Of a stretch of 64,000 nt of DNA, positions 36,054 through 44,642 are shown piece after piece; position 1 is the first letter of the stretch, and the number at the start of each line of letters is the position of its first letter. The notes beneath the pieces were generated by a model. That model was not told the DNA's origin, did not search any database, and saw only the letters and a list, made by a program, of their open reading frames with translations. The stretch comes from Leifsonia sp. SCN 70-46 (GTDB lineage Bacteria > Actinomycetota > Actinomycetes > Actinomycetales > Microbacteriaceae): the NCBI GenBank assembly GCA_001725325.1, contig MEFY01000002.1:496001-560000 (forward strand). The letters are read 5' to 3'. The position numbers were made by a program, and so were the translations under genes.

Positions 36054-36241
36054 TTCGTCGTCCTCGGCGAGTCCCATCCTGCGGGCAGGTCGCCGAGGTG
36101 GGCGGAACGTTCCGCGCGGCTCGCGACAGACGTCGCAGTTCGCGGGCCCGGACCCTCAGGATGCGGAGCAGCCCATCGATCGGCGATGAATTTTTCGCAC
36201 CCGGCTCCCGCGTGATCACTGGCCGTAAGCGGTTGCAGCCG
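36054..36241. other. Intergenic stretch without a recognisable gene
   Basis: No gene is seen. It contains a 12-base palindrome CGGAACGTTCCG (36103-36114) of unknown meaning, before the cebE control region. Confidence 0.4.
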
Positions 36242-36255
36242 TGGGAGCGCTCTCT
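36242..36255. promoter_or_regulatory. cebR: CebR operator 1
   Basis: TGGGAGCGCTCTCT (36242-36255) matches the CebR consensus TGGGAGCGCTCCCA known from Streptomyces at 12 of 14 positions. It lies 8 bases before the -35 of cebE. Confidence 0.82.
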
Positions 36256-36263
36256 CCCAGTGG

Positions 36264-36293
36264 TTGACAGGGTTCCGAATCGCTGTCTAGTGT
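36264..36293 (+). promoter_or_regulatory. cebE: cebE promoter
   Basis: A consensus -35 TTGACA (36264-36269) and TAGTGT (36288-36293) are 18 bases apart; TCTAGT at 36286 is an alternative with a 16-base spacer. Transcription should start near 36300, so operators 2 and 3 fall in the leader where bound CebR blocks polymerase. Confidence 0.75.
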
Positions 36294-36306
36294 GACCAGC
36301 AATCCG

Positions 36307-36343
36307 TGAGAGCGCTCCCACACCACATTTGAGAGCGCTCCCA
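36307..36343. promoter_or_regulatory. cebR: CebR operators 2 and 3
   Basis: TGAGAGCGCTCCCA occurs twice, at 36307-36320 and 36330-36343, 23 bases start to start. Each differs from the Streptomyces CebR consensus in one base. Both lie between the promoter and the ribosome site of cebE. Confidence 0.88.
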
Positions 36344-36377
36344 CGGCTCCCCCAACCACGCACACAAAGGAGTGACC

Positions 36378-37682
36378 GTGAGAACATCACGACGCACTAT
36401 CGCGGCGGCATTCGCCGGCGCAGCAGCCATCGCCCTCGTCACGACCGGCTGCACCGCAGCCGGGACCGGCGGCGGCGATGACGAGAAGATCACCCTCACC
36501 ATCACCACGTTCGGCACGATGGGCATCGACGCGAACTACGACGCGTACATGAAGGAGCACCCGAACGTCACGATCGAGGCGACCAACCTCGCGGACGGCG
36601 GATCGGCGCGCGACGACGCGTACGCCAAGATCGCGGCCGGCACGGGCCTCTCCGACATCGTCGCCATCGAGGAGGGATGGCTCTCGAGCATCCGCGACGT
36701 CTCCGACGCCTTCGTCGACCTCAACGACTACGGCTTCTCCGACCTCGCCGACACGGCCGGCTTCCTCGACTGGAAGGTCGCGCAGGGCACCGACGCGAAC
36801 GGCCGCCTCTTCGGCGTCCCGCTCGACATCGGCCCCGAGGGCCTCTGCTACCGCGGTGACCTGTTCGCCGCGGCGGGCCTGCCGAGCGACCGCGACGAGG
36901 TGCGCGACCTGTTCGGCGGCGACAACGCCACGTGGGAGGACTACTACAAGGTCGGCGCCGAGTACCAGGCCGCGACCGGCAAGCCCTTCTTCCACAACCC
37001 GTCGTTCCAGTGGAACGCGTGGGTGAACCAGCAGGCCGAAGGCTACTACAAGAAGGATGGCACGACCCTCAACATCGAGGACAACCAGGCCATGAAGGAC
37101 CAGCTCAACCTCATCGTCTCGAACGCCAAGGAGGGCGCGGGCCTCCCCGCCTGGGGCGTCGGCGACCAGGCCAAGCAGGACCTCTTCGCGACCTACATCT
37201 GCCCGAGCTGGATGCTCGGCGTGGTGAGCGGCTACTACGACGCGGGCACGACCGACTCCGGCTGGGACTTCGCGGACGTCATGCCCGGCGGTTCGGCCAA
37301 CTGGGGCGGATCGTTCCTCGGCGTCTCCGAGTCGTCGGCCCACAAGGAGGCTGCCGCCGAGCTCGCGCTCTGGCTCGCCGCCCCCGAGCAGAACAAGGTC
37401 GCCTTCGAGGCTGCCGGACCGTTCCCGAGCTCGTCGGCCGGACAGGAGCTCGTCGCCAACTCGACGAACGCCTTCTTCAACGACGCGCCCGTCGGCGAGA
37501 TCTTCTCGAACCGTTCGCAGGGCGTCGTCGCCCAGGTGAAGGGCTCGGAGGACTCGGTGATCCAGGACAACGTCTTCGGCGCCGTGCTCGACAAGGTCAG
37601 CCAGGGCGAGATCACCACCGGTGACGACGCGTGGGCGCAGGCCATGGACCTGCTCCACCAGCTCGTTCCCGAGAGCAACTAG
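36378..37682 (+). CDS. cebE: Cellobiose/cellodextrin ABC transporter binding lipoprotein
   Basis: Solute-binding lipoprotein, 434 residues, lipobox VTTGC (Cys25). The mature sequence LTITTFGTMGIDANYDAYMKEHPNVTIEA and the WNAWVNQQAEGYY segment resemble CebE-type cellodextrin binders. AAAGGAG 5 bases before GTG 36378 supports this start over the GTG at 36372. Three CebR-type operators precede it; permeases, a CebR-like regulator and a GH1 beta-glucosidase follow, as in the cellulose-utilisation locus of Streptomyces. The sugar specificity is inferred from operators and context. Confidence 0.88.
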   Translation: MRTSRRTIAAAFAGAAAIALVTTGCTAAGTGGGDDEKITLTITTFGTMGIDANYDAYMKEHPNVTIEATNLADGGSARDDAYAKIAAGTGLSDIVAIEEGWLSSIRDVSDAFVDLNDYGFSDLADTAGFLDWKVAQGTDANGRLFGVPLDIGPEGLCYRGDLFAAAGLPSDRDEVRDLFGGDNATWEDYYKVGAEYQAATGKPFFHNPSFQWNAWVNQQAEGYYKKDGTTLNIEDNQAMKDQLNLIVSNAKEGAGLPAWGVGDQAKQDLFATYICPSWMLGVVSGYYDAGTTDSGWDFADVMPGGSANWGGSFLGVSESSAHKEAAAELALWLAAPEQNKVAFEAAGPFPSSSAGQELVANSTNAFFNDAPVGEIFSNRSQGVVAQVKGSEDSVIQDNVFGAVLDKVSQGEITTGDDAWAQAMDLLHQLVPESN

Positions 37683-37689
37683 TTATCCG

Positions 37690-37717
37690 GGCGGCCCCCG
37701 CGCGAGCGGGGGCCGCC
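37690..37717 (+). terminator. Hairpin between cebE and cebF
   Basis: A perfect 12-bp stem GGCGGCCCCCGC (37690-37701) with 37706-37717, loop GCGA, lies 7 bases after the cebE stop. It lacks a U tract. It probably stabilises the cebE part of the mRNA or partly stops transcription, keeping binding protein above permease. Confidence 0.78.
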
Positions 37718-37747
37718 TCTCACCCTCGCACCAGATCGGCTCCCCCC

Positions 37748-38737
37748 ATGACCGCGACGCAGACCCCGCGCATCCCGGGCCTCACCTTCCGCCAGCGGGC
37801 CTCGCGGTTCGACGTGAAGGTCTCCCCGTACCTCTACGTCTCCCCCTTCTTCCTGCTGTTCGCGCTCATCGGCCTCTTCCCGATCGCCTACACGCTCAAC
37901 GTCTCCCTCTACCAGTGGCACCTCCTGAAGGGCCAGGGCGCGTTCGTCGGCCTCGGCAACTACGCCGACGTGCTCGGCGACGCCCTCTTCTGGAACGCGT
38001 TCGGCAACACGATCAGCATCTTCCTGTTCTCGGCGGTGCCCCAGCTCGTGTTCGCCGTGATCATCGCGGCCGTGCTCGACCAGGCCCTTCGCCTGAGCAC
38101 CTTCTGGCGGATGTCCGTGCTCCTGCCCTACATCGTGGCCCCCGTCGCCGTGGCGGTCATCTTCACGCAGATCTTCAGCCAGTACAACGGCCCCATCGCC
38201 GGCTTCTTCGAGTGGATCGGGGTGGACCCGATCCGCTGGTCGTTCGACGTCATCCCGTCGCACATCGCCGTCGCGAGCATGGTCAACTGGCGCTGGACCG
38301 GCTACAACGCCCTCATCCTGCTCGCCGCCATGCAGTCGGTGCCGCGCGACCTCTACGAGTCGGCGGCCATCGACGGGGCTTCCCGCATCCGCCGGTTCTG
38401 GTCGATCACGATCCCCATGATCCGTCCGACGATGATCTTCGTCATCATCACGTCGACGATCGGCAGCCTGCAGATCTTCGCGGAGCCCAAGCTCTTCGAC
38501 CAGGGCTCCGCGGGCAACGTCTACGGCGGCTCGAACCGCCAGTACCAGACGCTCGTGCTCTACCTGTACGAGCTCGCCTTCCCGCGGCGCGACTTCGGCC
38601 ACGCCGCCGCCGTCGCGTGGCTCCTGTTCCTCATCATCGTGATCTTCGGGATCATCAACTTCCTCATCTCGCGCACGATCGCCGGGCAGGATGCCCGCCC
38701 CGCACGCCGCGCACGCAAGGGCGGTACCCCCTCATGA
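37748..38737 (+). CDS. cebF: Cellobiose ABC transporter permease, MalF type
   Basis: CUT1 permease of 329 residues with a first membrane segment at about 31-53, the periplasmic segment GLGNYADVLGDALFWNAFGNT, and the EAA loop ESAAIDGASRIRRFWSITIP near residue 205. The start is the ATG at 37748 (MTATQTPRIPG). Last four bases overlap the start of cebG. Second gene of the ceb operon after an attenuating hairpin. Confidence 0.9.
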   Translation: MTATQTPRIPGLTFRQRASRFDVKVSPYLYVSPFFLLFALIGLFPIAYTLNVSLYQWHLLKGQGAFVGLGNYADVLGDALFWNAFGNTISIFLFSAVPQLVFAVIIAAVLDQALRLSTFWRMSVLLPYIVAPVAVAVIFTQIFSQYNGPIAGFFEWIGVDPIRWSFDVIPSHIAVASMVNWRWTGYNALILLAAMQSVPRDLYESAAIDGASRIRRFWSITIPMIRPTMIFVIITSTIGSLQIFAEPKLFDQGSAGNVYGGSNRQYQTLVLYLYELAFPRRDFGHAAAVAWLLFLIIVIFGIINFLISRTIAGQDARPARRARKGGTPS

Positions 38738-39621
38738 GCATCCTCATCCGCAGCACCGAAGGAATGTCCGCGGCACCGAAGCGCCGGCGGCGCGCGTTCG
38801 ACCGGCCGGGCCCCCTGAGCTACGCGCTGCTCATCGCCGTGGTGGCGGGGGCCGCGTTCCCGCTCTGGTGGTCGTTCGTCATCGGCAGCCGCCAGGCCTC
38901 CGACATCAACGCCCAGCCCATCGCGCTCATCCCCGGCCCGAACTTCCTCACCAACGTCGCGAAGGCGTTCGAGACCGTCAACTTCGCGCAGGCGCTCATC
39001 AACAGCGCGATCATCTCGGGCACGATCACCGTCTCCGTGGTGTTCTTCTCGACGCTCGCGGGCTACGCGTTCGCGAAGCTGCGGTTCCGGGGCCGCAACG
39101 GGCTGCTCGTGGCGGTCATCGTGACGATGGCGATCCCGACCCAGCTCGGCATCATCCCCCTGTTCATCCTCATGTCGAAGTACCTGCACTGGACGGGCAC
39201 CCTCGGCGCCGTCATCGTGCCCGGCCTCGTGACCGCCTTCGGCGTCTTCTTCATGCGCCAGTACCTCGTCGAGGTCATCCCCGACGAGCTCATCGAGGCC
39301 GCGCGCGTCGACGGCGCGACGATGTGGGGCACGTTCTGGCACGTCGGCCTGCCCGCCGCGCGTCCCGCGATGGCCGTGCTCGGCCTGTTCACGTTCATGG
39401 CCGCGTGGACCGACTTCCTGTGGCCCCTGCTCGTGCTCGGCCCCACCAACCCGAGCGTGCAGACCGCGCTCGCGGCGCTGAGCGCCGCCGGCGGGCACAC
39501 GCCCGACCACTCGATGGTGCTCGCGGGGGCCGTCGTGTCGGTCATCCCCCTGCTCGTGCTCTTCATCGTCGCCGGCAAGCAGCTCATCGCGGGCATCATG
39601 CAGGGCGCCGTAAAGGGATGA
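38734..39621 (+). CDS. cebG: Cellobiose ABC transporter permease, MalG type
   Basis: CUT1 permease of 295 residues. The EAA loop is EAARVDGATMWGTFWHVGLP (about 189-208); the C-terminal tail ends IAGIMQGAVKG. The ATG overlaps the cebF stop (ATGA). It is followed after 30 bases by cebR. As in Streptomyces, no ATPase gene is in the operon; a shared MsiK-type ATPase elsewhere is expected. Confidence 0.9.
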   Translation: MSILIRSTEGMSAAPKRRRRAFDRPGPLSYALLIAVVAGAAFPLWWSFVIGSRQASDINAQPIALIPGPNFLTNVAKAFETVNFAQALINSAIISGTITVSVVFFSTLAGYAFAKLRFRGRNGLLVAVIVTMAIPTQLGIIPLFILMSKYLHWTGTLGAVIVPGLVTAFGVFFMRQYLVEVIPDELIEAARVDGATMWGTFWHVGLPAARPAMAVLGLFTFMAAWTDFLWPLLVLGPTNPSVQTALAALSAAGGHTPDHSMVLAGAVVSVIPLLVLFIVAGKQLIAGIMQGAVKG

Positions 39622-39638
39622 CGTGTGAACTGGGTGCC

Positions 39639-39673
39639 TAGACTGTCGATCGTGACCACTGAGACCGCTCCCA
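39639..39673 (+). promoter_or_regulatory. cebR: Leaderless cebR promoter with an embedded CebR operator
   Basis: TAGACT (39639-39644) sits 7 bases before the GTG at 39652 and no ribosome site is present. TGAGACCGCTCCCA (39660-39673), one base different from operators 2 and 3, lies inside codons 3-8 of cebR. CebR bound there would block its own transcription at the start. Confidence 0.68.
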
Positions 39674-40659
39674 CGCTCGAGGCGGTCGCCGCGCTCGCGG
39701 GAGTCTCGCGCTCGACGGTGTCGCGCGTGGTCAACGGCTCGACGCGCGTCACGCCGGAGGCGGTCACGGCCGTGAACGAGGCGATCGAGCAGCTCGCCTA
39801 CGTGCCCAACCGGGCCGCGCGCACGCTCGCGAGCCGGCACACGAACACGATCGCGCTCGTGATCCCCGAGAACACCGCCAAGTTCTTCGCCGACCCGTAC
39901 TTCGCGTCGGTCATCCAGGGCGTCGCGATGTACCTCGCGAACACCGACTACACGCTCACGCTGCTCATCGCGTCGGAGACCGACCCGGAGAAGACCCGCC
40001 GCTACCTGCAGGGCGGCAACGTCGACGGCGCGCTCATCCTGTCGCACCACAGCGACGACCGCTCGTTCACGCAGCTCACCAAGAGCCTGCCCGTCGTCTT
40101 CGGCGGTCGGCCCATGAGCCAGGAGGGCACCGACAACTACATCGTCGACGTCGACAACGTCGATGCGGCGGCGCGCGCGACGCGGCACCTCATCGAGCAC
40201 GGCCGCCGACGCATCGCGACGATCACGGGCCCGCAGAACATGGCTGCCGGCATCGACCGCGTCGAGGGCTGGCGGGTCGCCGTCACAGAGGCGGGGCTCG
40301 AGCCGGGTCCGCTCGAGATCGGCGACTTCACGCCGACGAGCGGCGCCGACGCGATGCGCAGGATGCTCGCCGCCGGCGCCCCCTTCGACGCCGTGTTCGT
40401 GGCCTCCGCCCAGATGGCCTCCGGCGCCCTCGGCGTGCTGCGCGAGCACGGCCTGCGCGTGCCCGAGGACGTCTCCATCATCACGATCGACAACGACTGG
40501 TTCGCCCAGAACGCGACCCCTCCCCTCACCACGATCGACCAGCCCTCGATGGTGCAGGGCTCGACGATCGCCGAGGTGCTCGTGCGCCGCCTGCGCGGCG
40601 AGGATGTCGAGCGCACGACCCTGATCCCGACCACGCTCGTCGAGCGCGCGTCGGTCTGA
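39652..40659 (+). CDS. cebR: LacI-family repressor, CebR-like
   Basis: A 335-residue LacI protein. The N-terminal helix-turn-helix is TLEAVAALAGVSRSTVSRVVNGSTRVTPEAVTAV with the hinge YVPNRAARTLASRHT; the sensor domain fills the rest. It should release cellobiose/cellodextrin-regulated operators when the sugar is bound. In Streptomyces cebR is beside the operon; here it lies inside, between cebG and bglC. The GTG at 39652 is preferred over the GTG at 39625 because of the leaderless promoter. An operator-like sequence lies in its own 5' end, indicating autoregulation. Confidence 0.9.
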   Translation: MTTETAPTLEAVAALAGVSRSTVSRVVNGSTRVTPEAVTAVNEAIEQLAYVPNRAARTLASRHTNTIALVIPENTAKFFADPYFASVIQGVAMYLANTDYTLTLLIASETDPEKTRRYLQGGNVDGALILSHHSDDRSFTQLTKSLPVVFGGRPMSQEGTDNYIVDVDNVDAAARATRHLIEHGRRRIATITGPQNMAAGIDRVEGWRVAVTEAGLEPGPLEIGDFTPTSGADAMRRMLAAGAPFDAVFVASAQMASGALGVLREHGLRVPEDVSIITIDNDWFAQNATPPLTTIDQPSMVQGSTIAEVLVRRLRGEDVERTTLIPTTLVERASV

Positions 40660-40677
40660 CCCGAAGGACACCCCTCC

Positions 40678-42084
40678 GTGACCACTGCACGACCCTTCCC
40701 CCCGGCGTTCCTGTTCGGCGCCGCCACCGCGGCGTACCAGATCGAGGGCGCCGCCCACGAGGACGGCCGCACCGACTCCATCTGGGACGTCTTCAGCCGC
40801 GTGCCCGGTGCCGTCGTCAACGCCGACAACGGCGATGTGGCGTGCGACCACTACCACCGGTACCGCGACGACGTGGCCCTCATGAAGGACCTCGGCCTGC
40901 AGACCTACCGGTTCTCCACCTCGTGGGCGCGCGTGCGCCCCGACGGCGGGCCCGTGAACGCCAAGGGCATCGACTTCTACTCGCGCCTCGTCGACGAGCT
41001 GCTCGAGAAGAACATCCTGCCGTGGCTCACGCTCTACCACTGGGACCTCCCGCAGGCGCTCGAGGACAAGGGCGGCTGGACCAACCGCGACACCGCCTAC
41101 CTGTTCAACGACTACGCGCTCAGCGTGCACGACGCCCTCGGCGACCGCGTGAAGAACTGGACGACCCTCAACGAGCCGTGGTGCTCGTCGTTCCTGAGCT
41201 ACATCGGCGGCGAGCACGCTCCCGGCCGGCAGGACCCCGCGGCGGGGCTCGCGGCGGGCCACCACCTGCTGCTCGGCCACGGCCTCGCGGTGCAGTCGCT
41301 GCGCGAGCGCGACGCATCCCTCGGCCTCGGAATCACGCTCAACCTCACGGTCGCCGACCCGGTGGACGCCAACGACCCCGGAGACCTCGACGCCGTGCGG
41401 CGCATCGACGGCCAGTTCAACAGGTTCTTCCTCGACCCGATCTTCCGCGGCGCCTACCCCGCAGACCTGCTCGAGGATGTCGCGGGCCTCGGTTTCGACG
41501 AGGTGGTGCAGCCGGGCGACCTCGACATCATCTCGGCTCCCATCGACGCCCTCGGGGTGAACTACTACCACGGGGAGCTCGTGAGCGCGCACCCCTCCGC
41601 GCAGCCCATGACGACCGTCGCGCCGTCGCCGCGGCCCAAGCGGTCCCCGTTCCCGGCCGCCGACGGCGTGCACTGGCACCTGCGCGACCTGCCCCTCACC
41701 GCGATGAACTGGGAGGTGCAGCCCGAGGGGCTCACGCGCCTGCTGCAGCGCGTGCACTCCGAGTACACCGATCCCGCGGGCGTGAAGCTCTACGTGACCG
41801 AGAACGGCGCGGCCTACGACGACGTCGTGGGCGAGGACGGTCTCGTCCACGACGCCGACCGCACCGAGTTCCTCGAGCTGCACCTGAGCGCCATCCTCGA
41901 CGCGATCGAGCTCGGCGTGCCCGTGCACGGCTACTTCTACTGGTCGCTCATGGACAACTACGAGTGGGCGTGGGGCTACGACAAGCGGTTCGGGATCGTG
42001 CGCGTCGACTACGACACGCTCGAGCGCTCCCCGAAAGACTCCGCACGGGCGTACGCGCGCATTATCTCGGGCCGCACGCTCTGA
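40678..42084 (+). CDS. bglC: GH1 beta-glucosidase, BglC-like
   Basis: Cytoplasmic family 1 beta-glucosidase of 468 residues that splits imported cellobiose and cellodextrins to glucose. It begins FPPAFLFGAATAAYQIEGAAHEDGR; the acid/base is in TLNEPW and the nucleophile in YVTENGAAY. GTG start at 40678, 18 bases after cebR, with AAGGA some 10 bases upstream. The position at the end of the ceb locus matches bglC of Streptomyces. It is a paralogue of the GH1 enzyme at 18531. Confidence 0.93.
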   Translation: MTTARPFPPAFLFGAATAAYQIEGAAHEDGRTDSIWDVFSRVPGAVVNADNGDVACDHYHRYRDDVALMKDLGLQTYRFSTSWARVRPDGGPVNAKGIDFYSRLVDELLEKNILPWLTLYHWDLPQALEDKGGWTNRDTAYLFNDYALSVHDALGDRVKNWTTLNEPWCSSFLSYIGGEHAPGRQDPAAGLAAGHHLLLGHGLAVQSLRERDASLGLGITLNLTVADPVDANDPGDLDAVRRIDGQFNRFFLDPIFRGAYPADLLEDVAGLGFDEVVQPGDLDIISAPIDALGVNYYHGELVSAHPSAQPMTTVAPSPRPKRSPFPAADGVHWHLRDLPLTAMNWEVQPEGLTRLLQRVHSEYTDPAGVKLYVTENGAAYDDVVGEDGLVHDADRTEFLELHLSAILDAIELGVPVHGYFYWSLMDNYEWAWGYDKRFGIVRVDYDTLERSPKDSARAYARIISGRTL

Positions 42085-42104
42085 CGGCGCGTAGTGTTGT
42101 CGGC

Positions 42105-42389
42105 ATGGCGACCGAAGTTATCCAGGACGCGTCGATGAACCGCTTCGAGCTGCTCGTCGACGGCCAGAGCGCCGGTGAGCTGGACTACCAGATCCGCGAC
42201 AACACGATAGTGCTCACCCACACCGAGATCGACCCCTCCCACCAGGGCTCGGGCCTCGGCGGCGAGCTCGTGCGGGGCGCGCTCAACCTCATCCGCGCGG
42301 AGACCGACTACCGCGTGGTGCCGAGCTGCCCGTTCGCGGGGCCGTGGATCGACAAGCATCCCGAGTACCAGGACCTGCTGACCCGCTAG
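42105..42389 (+). CDS. GNAT-like N-acetyltransferase domain protein
   Basis: A 94-residue single-domain protein of the small YjdJ-type GNAT group. The acetyl-CoA loop reads HQGSGLGGELVRGAL (Q-x-x-G-x-G), preceded by TEIDPS and followed by VVPSCPFAGPWIDKHPEYQDLL, the group's usual ending. TAGTGT (42092-42097) lies 7 bases before the ATG and there is no ribosome site: probably leaderless. The substrate is unknown. Confidence 0.88.
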   Translation: MATEVIQDASMNRFELLVDGQSAGELDYQIRDNTIVLTHTEIDPSHQGSGLGGELVRGALNLIRAETDYRVVPSCPFAGPWIDKHPEYQDLLTR

Positions 42390-42415
42390 TCGTCCGTTGC
42401 GCCGTCGCTAGCGCG

Positions 42416-42463
42416 ATGCGCGCCCGTTCCGAGCGACCGCGCAGTGCAGGAGCGGGCGCGCAT
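42416..42463. terminator. Bidirectional terminator between convergent genes
   Basis: Arms 42416-42430 and 42449-42463 pair at 14 of 15 positions (one G-U) around an 18-base loop. It serves the GNAT gene and the small membrane protein gene that converge here. Confidence 0.7.
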
Positions 42464-42475
42464 AAGCAGGGCGAC

Positions 42476-42838
42476 TCAGGAGTCGTCCGCCGAGTGCTTG
42501 CCGCGCGGCGGCTGCTGCTTGTCGGACAGGTCGATGCGCACCTGGCCGTCGTAGTTCTTGTTGTCGAGGTCGTCGCGCGCGGCCACCCCGCGGATCGCCC
42601 CCATGCCGAAGTCGTCGTCGCCGGGTAGCGGAGCGGGCGCCGGGAGGATCGTCTGCCGGTCGAGCTCGACCTGCGCCTCATGCCGCGTGGGGTGGAACAC
42701 CTCGTCGCCGATGCCCGCGATGCCGCCGCTGCCCGAGGTGCGGCTCTTGTTGCTCAGGTCGATCCAGCCGAAGTGGTTGGCGACCCAGCCGAGCGCGATG
42801 ATCCCGACGACGATCAGGATGACGACCCACGGCTGCAC
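42476..42838 (-). CDS. Small membrane-anchored protein of unknown function
   Basis: A 120-residue protein with one membrane segment at the very N-terminus (VVILIVVGIIALGWVANHF, about 5-23). A hydrophilic tail follows with recurring short motifs (FHPTRHEAQVELDRQT, DDFGMGAIRGVAARDDLDN). The layout, with a stretch of membrane followed by a soluble tail, is common in uncharacterised actinobacterial proteins near regulatory genes. I do not recognise a function. It converges with the GNAT gene. Confidence 0.8.
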   Translation of the reverse strand: MQPWVVILIVVGIIALGWVANHFGWIDLSNKSRTSGSGGIAGIGDEVFHPTRHEAQVELDRQTILPAPAPLPGDDDFGMGAIRGVAARDDLDNKNYDGQVRIDLSDKQQPPRGKHSADDS

Positions 42839-42846
42839 AGCTCAGT

Positions 42847-43611
42847 CTAAGCACGCCTCGGGATGACGACGGGGCGTCCCTCAACGAGGTGCACGTCGAC
42901 CGGCAGGCCGTACACGCGCTCGACCCGCTCGGCGGTGAGCACGTCGGCCGGGGCGCCGAGCGCCTCGAGGGTGCCGCCGGAGACGAGCGCGAGCCGGTCG
43001 GCGTAGGCCGCCGCGAGAGAGAGGTCGTGCAGCACGACGACGACGGCCCTGCCGTCGTCCGCGAGCCGCCTTCCCACGCGCATGACGTCCTCCTGGTGCC
43101 GCAGGTCGAGCGACGCGGTCGGCTCGTCGAGGAAGACGACGAGGGTGTCCTGCGCGAGCACGCGCGCGAGCGAGACGCGCGCCTTCTCGCCGCCGGAGAG
43201 CTGCGTGTACCGCCGGCGCGCGAGGTGCACGATGTCGGCGGCCGCCATCGCCTCGCTCGCGACGGTGATGTCGTCCCGGCCCTGCACCGTGCGGGCCCAC
43301 GGGCTGCGGCCCATGGCCACGACCTCGGAGACGAGGAACGGGAAGCTCACGGTGTTCTCCTGCGTGAGCACGCTGCGCAGGCGTGCGAGCTCCTGGTGGC
43401 GGATGCCCGAGAGCGGCCGCCCGTCGAGGGTCACGGTGCCGCGGCTGGGCGCGCGCTCCCCGCTCAACACCCCGAGCAGCGTGGACTTGCCCGCTCCGTT
43501 GGGCCCCACGAGCACGAGCACCTCGCCCGGCACGACATCGAGGGTCACGTCGTCGAGGATGGTGCGTCCGTCGAGGTCGACGCCGACGCCGTGTGCCGAG
43601 ATCACGCCCAT
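42847..43611 (-). CDS. Iron/heme-type ABC transporter ATP-binding protein
   Basis: ATPase of 254 residues in the FecE/HmuV group. Walker A is GPNGAGKST, the Q-loop TQENTV, the signature TQLSGGEKAR, Walker B VVFLDEPTASLD and the switch VLHDLS. The ATG at 43611 follows GCGGGGG. It overlaps the permease gene by 10 bases, third gene of the lplA operon. It energises import through the adjacent FecCD-type permease; heme or a siderophore is likely from the DtxR box upstream. No substrate-binding protein gene is in the operon. Confidence 0.9.
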   Translation of the reverse strand: MGVISAHGVGVDLDGRTILDDVTLDVVPGEVLVLVGPNGAGKSTLLGVLSGERAPSRGTVTLDGRPLSGIRHQELARLRSVLTQENTVSFPFLVSEVVAMGRSPWARTVQGRDDITVASEAMAAADIVHLARRRYTQLSGGEKARVSLARVLAQDTLVVFLDEPTASLDLRHQEDVMRVGRRLADDGRAVVVVLHDLSLAAAYADRLALVSGGTLEALGAPADVLTAERVERVYGLPVDVHLVEGRPVVIPRRA

Positions 43612-44642
43612 CCCCCGCTCCGACGGCGCTGCCGGAACAGCAGGAAGAAGAAGAACGGGCCCCCGATGAGCGACGTGAGCAGGCCGATGGGCAGGTCGGC
43701 GCCCACGACCACCGAGCGCGCGAGCAGGTCGGCGAGCACGAGCAGCGCGGCACCGCCGAACGCGCTCGCGACGATGAGCGGGCGGTGCGCCGGCCCGATC
43801 GCCATGCGCACGACATGCGGCACGACGAGGCCCACGAACGCGATGATGCCGCAGAAGGCCACCGCGGCGCCCGTGAGGAGGGCGACGAGCACGATCGACC
43901 CGATGCGCAGGGCCTCGACGTTGACGCCCAGATGGCGCGCGTTCCGCTCGCCGAGCGCGAGGAGGTCGAAGCGGCGGCCGAGCACGATCGCGGTGATCGA
44001 GCCGAGCACGGCGACGACCACGACGATGACGACCTCCTGCCAGCGGGAGCCGTTGAGCGAGCCCAGCTGCCAGAACACGATCTGCTCGCGGCTGCCGGAG
44101 TCCGCGACGAAGAGCAGGAAGGCGAGCCCCGCACCCGCGAAGGCGTTGACGGCGATTCCCGTGAGCAGGAGCGTCACGACCTCGGTGCGCCCGTTGGCCC
44201 GCGAGACGAGGTAGACCAGCAGGGTGGCGAGCAGGCCGCCCGCGAAGGCGAAGACGGCGACGGTGCCCGTGCCGAGGGCGGTGAGGCCGAGCACGATCGC
44301 GACGGAGGCCCCGAAGGCGCCGCCCGACGAGACGCCGACGACGCCCGGCTCCGCGAGCGGGTTGCCGAAGATCGCCTGCATGACGGCTCCCGCGACGGCG
44401 AGCGCCGCCCCCACGGCGAGCCCCATGGCGATGCGGGGGAAGCGGATGAGCCACAGCGTGGACTCGACGACCGTGTCATCCGGGGCCCAGGGGTTCTGGA
44501 TGCCCGCCGCGCGCAGCACCGACCCGACGACCTCCGCCGGGGTGACGGCGAGCTGTCCGACGACCGCGGACGCGATGACGCCCCCGACGAGCAGCACGGC
44601 GAGCGCGGCGGAGAGGATGACCGCCCGGCGCGCCCGGCTCAC
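43602..44642 (-). CDS. Iron/heme-type ABC transporter permease (FecCD/BtuC family)
   Basis: A 346-residue permease with about nine to ten membrane segments. Family signatures are RFPRIAMGLAVGAALAVAGAVMQAIFGNPLAEPGVVGVSSGGAFGA and GIIAFVGLVVPHVVRM (positions about 65-110 and 265-280). The GTG at 44642 overlaps the lplA stop by 4 bases (GTGA). The import of heme, siderophore or cobalamin-like ligands is the family's role; the operon lacks the binding lipoprotein. Confidence 0.9.
   Translation of the reverse strand: MSRARRAVILSAALAVLLVGGVIASAVVGQLAVTPAEVVGSVLRAAGIQNPWAPDDTVVESTLWLIRFPRIAMGLAVGAALAVAGAVMQAIFGNPLAEPGVVGVSSGGAFGASVAIVLGLTALGTGTVAVFAFAGGLLATLLVYLVSRANGRTEVVTLLLTGIAVNAFAGAGLAFLLFVADSGSREQIVFWQLGSLNGSRWQEVVIVVVVAVLGSITAIVLGRRFDLLALGERNARHLGVNVEALRIGSIVLVALLTGAAVAFCGIIAFVGLVVPHVVRMAIGPAHRPLIVASAFGGAALLVLADLLARSVVVGADLPIGLLTSLIGGPFFFFLLFRQRRRSGGWA

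Noticed and set aside
34080-36077. A long open minus-strand frame running from the VanY gene back across the MFS exporter
   Set aside because: Only the last 277 codons encode VanY; the rest is a shadow of the MFS gene with biased composition.
36103-36114. CGGAACGTTCCG palindrome
   Set aside because: Only 12 bases, far from any promoter, and without a second copy nearby; could be chance in this composition.
38560-41928. A very long open frame on the minus strand (over 1100 codons) opposite cebG, cebR and bglC
   Set aside because: Its translation is Arg/Glu/His/Gly-rich with no motifs and lies opposite three clear genes; it is the mirror of high third-position GC.
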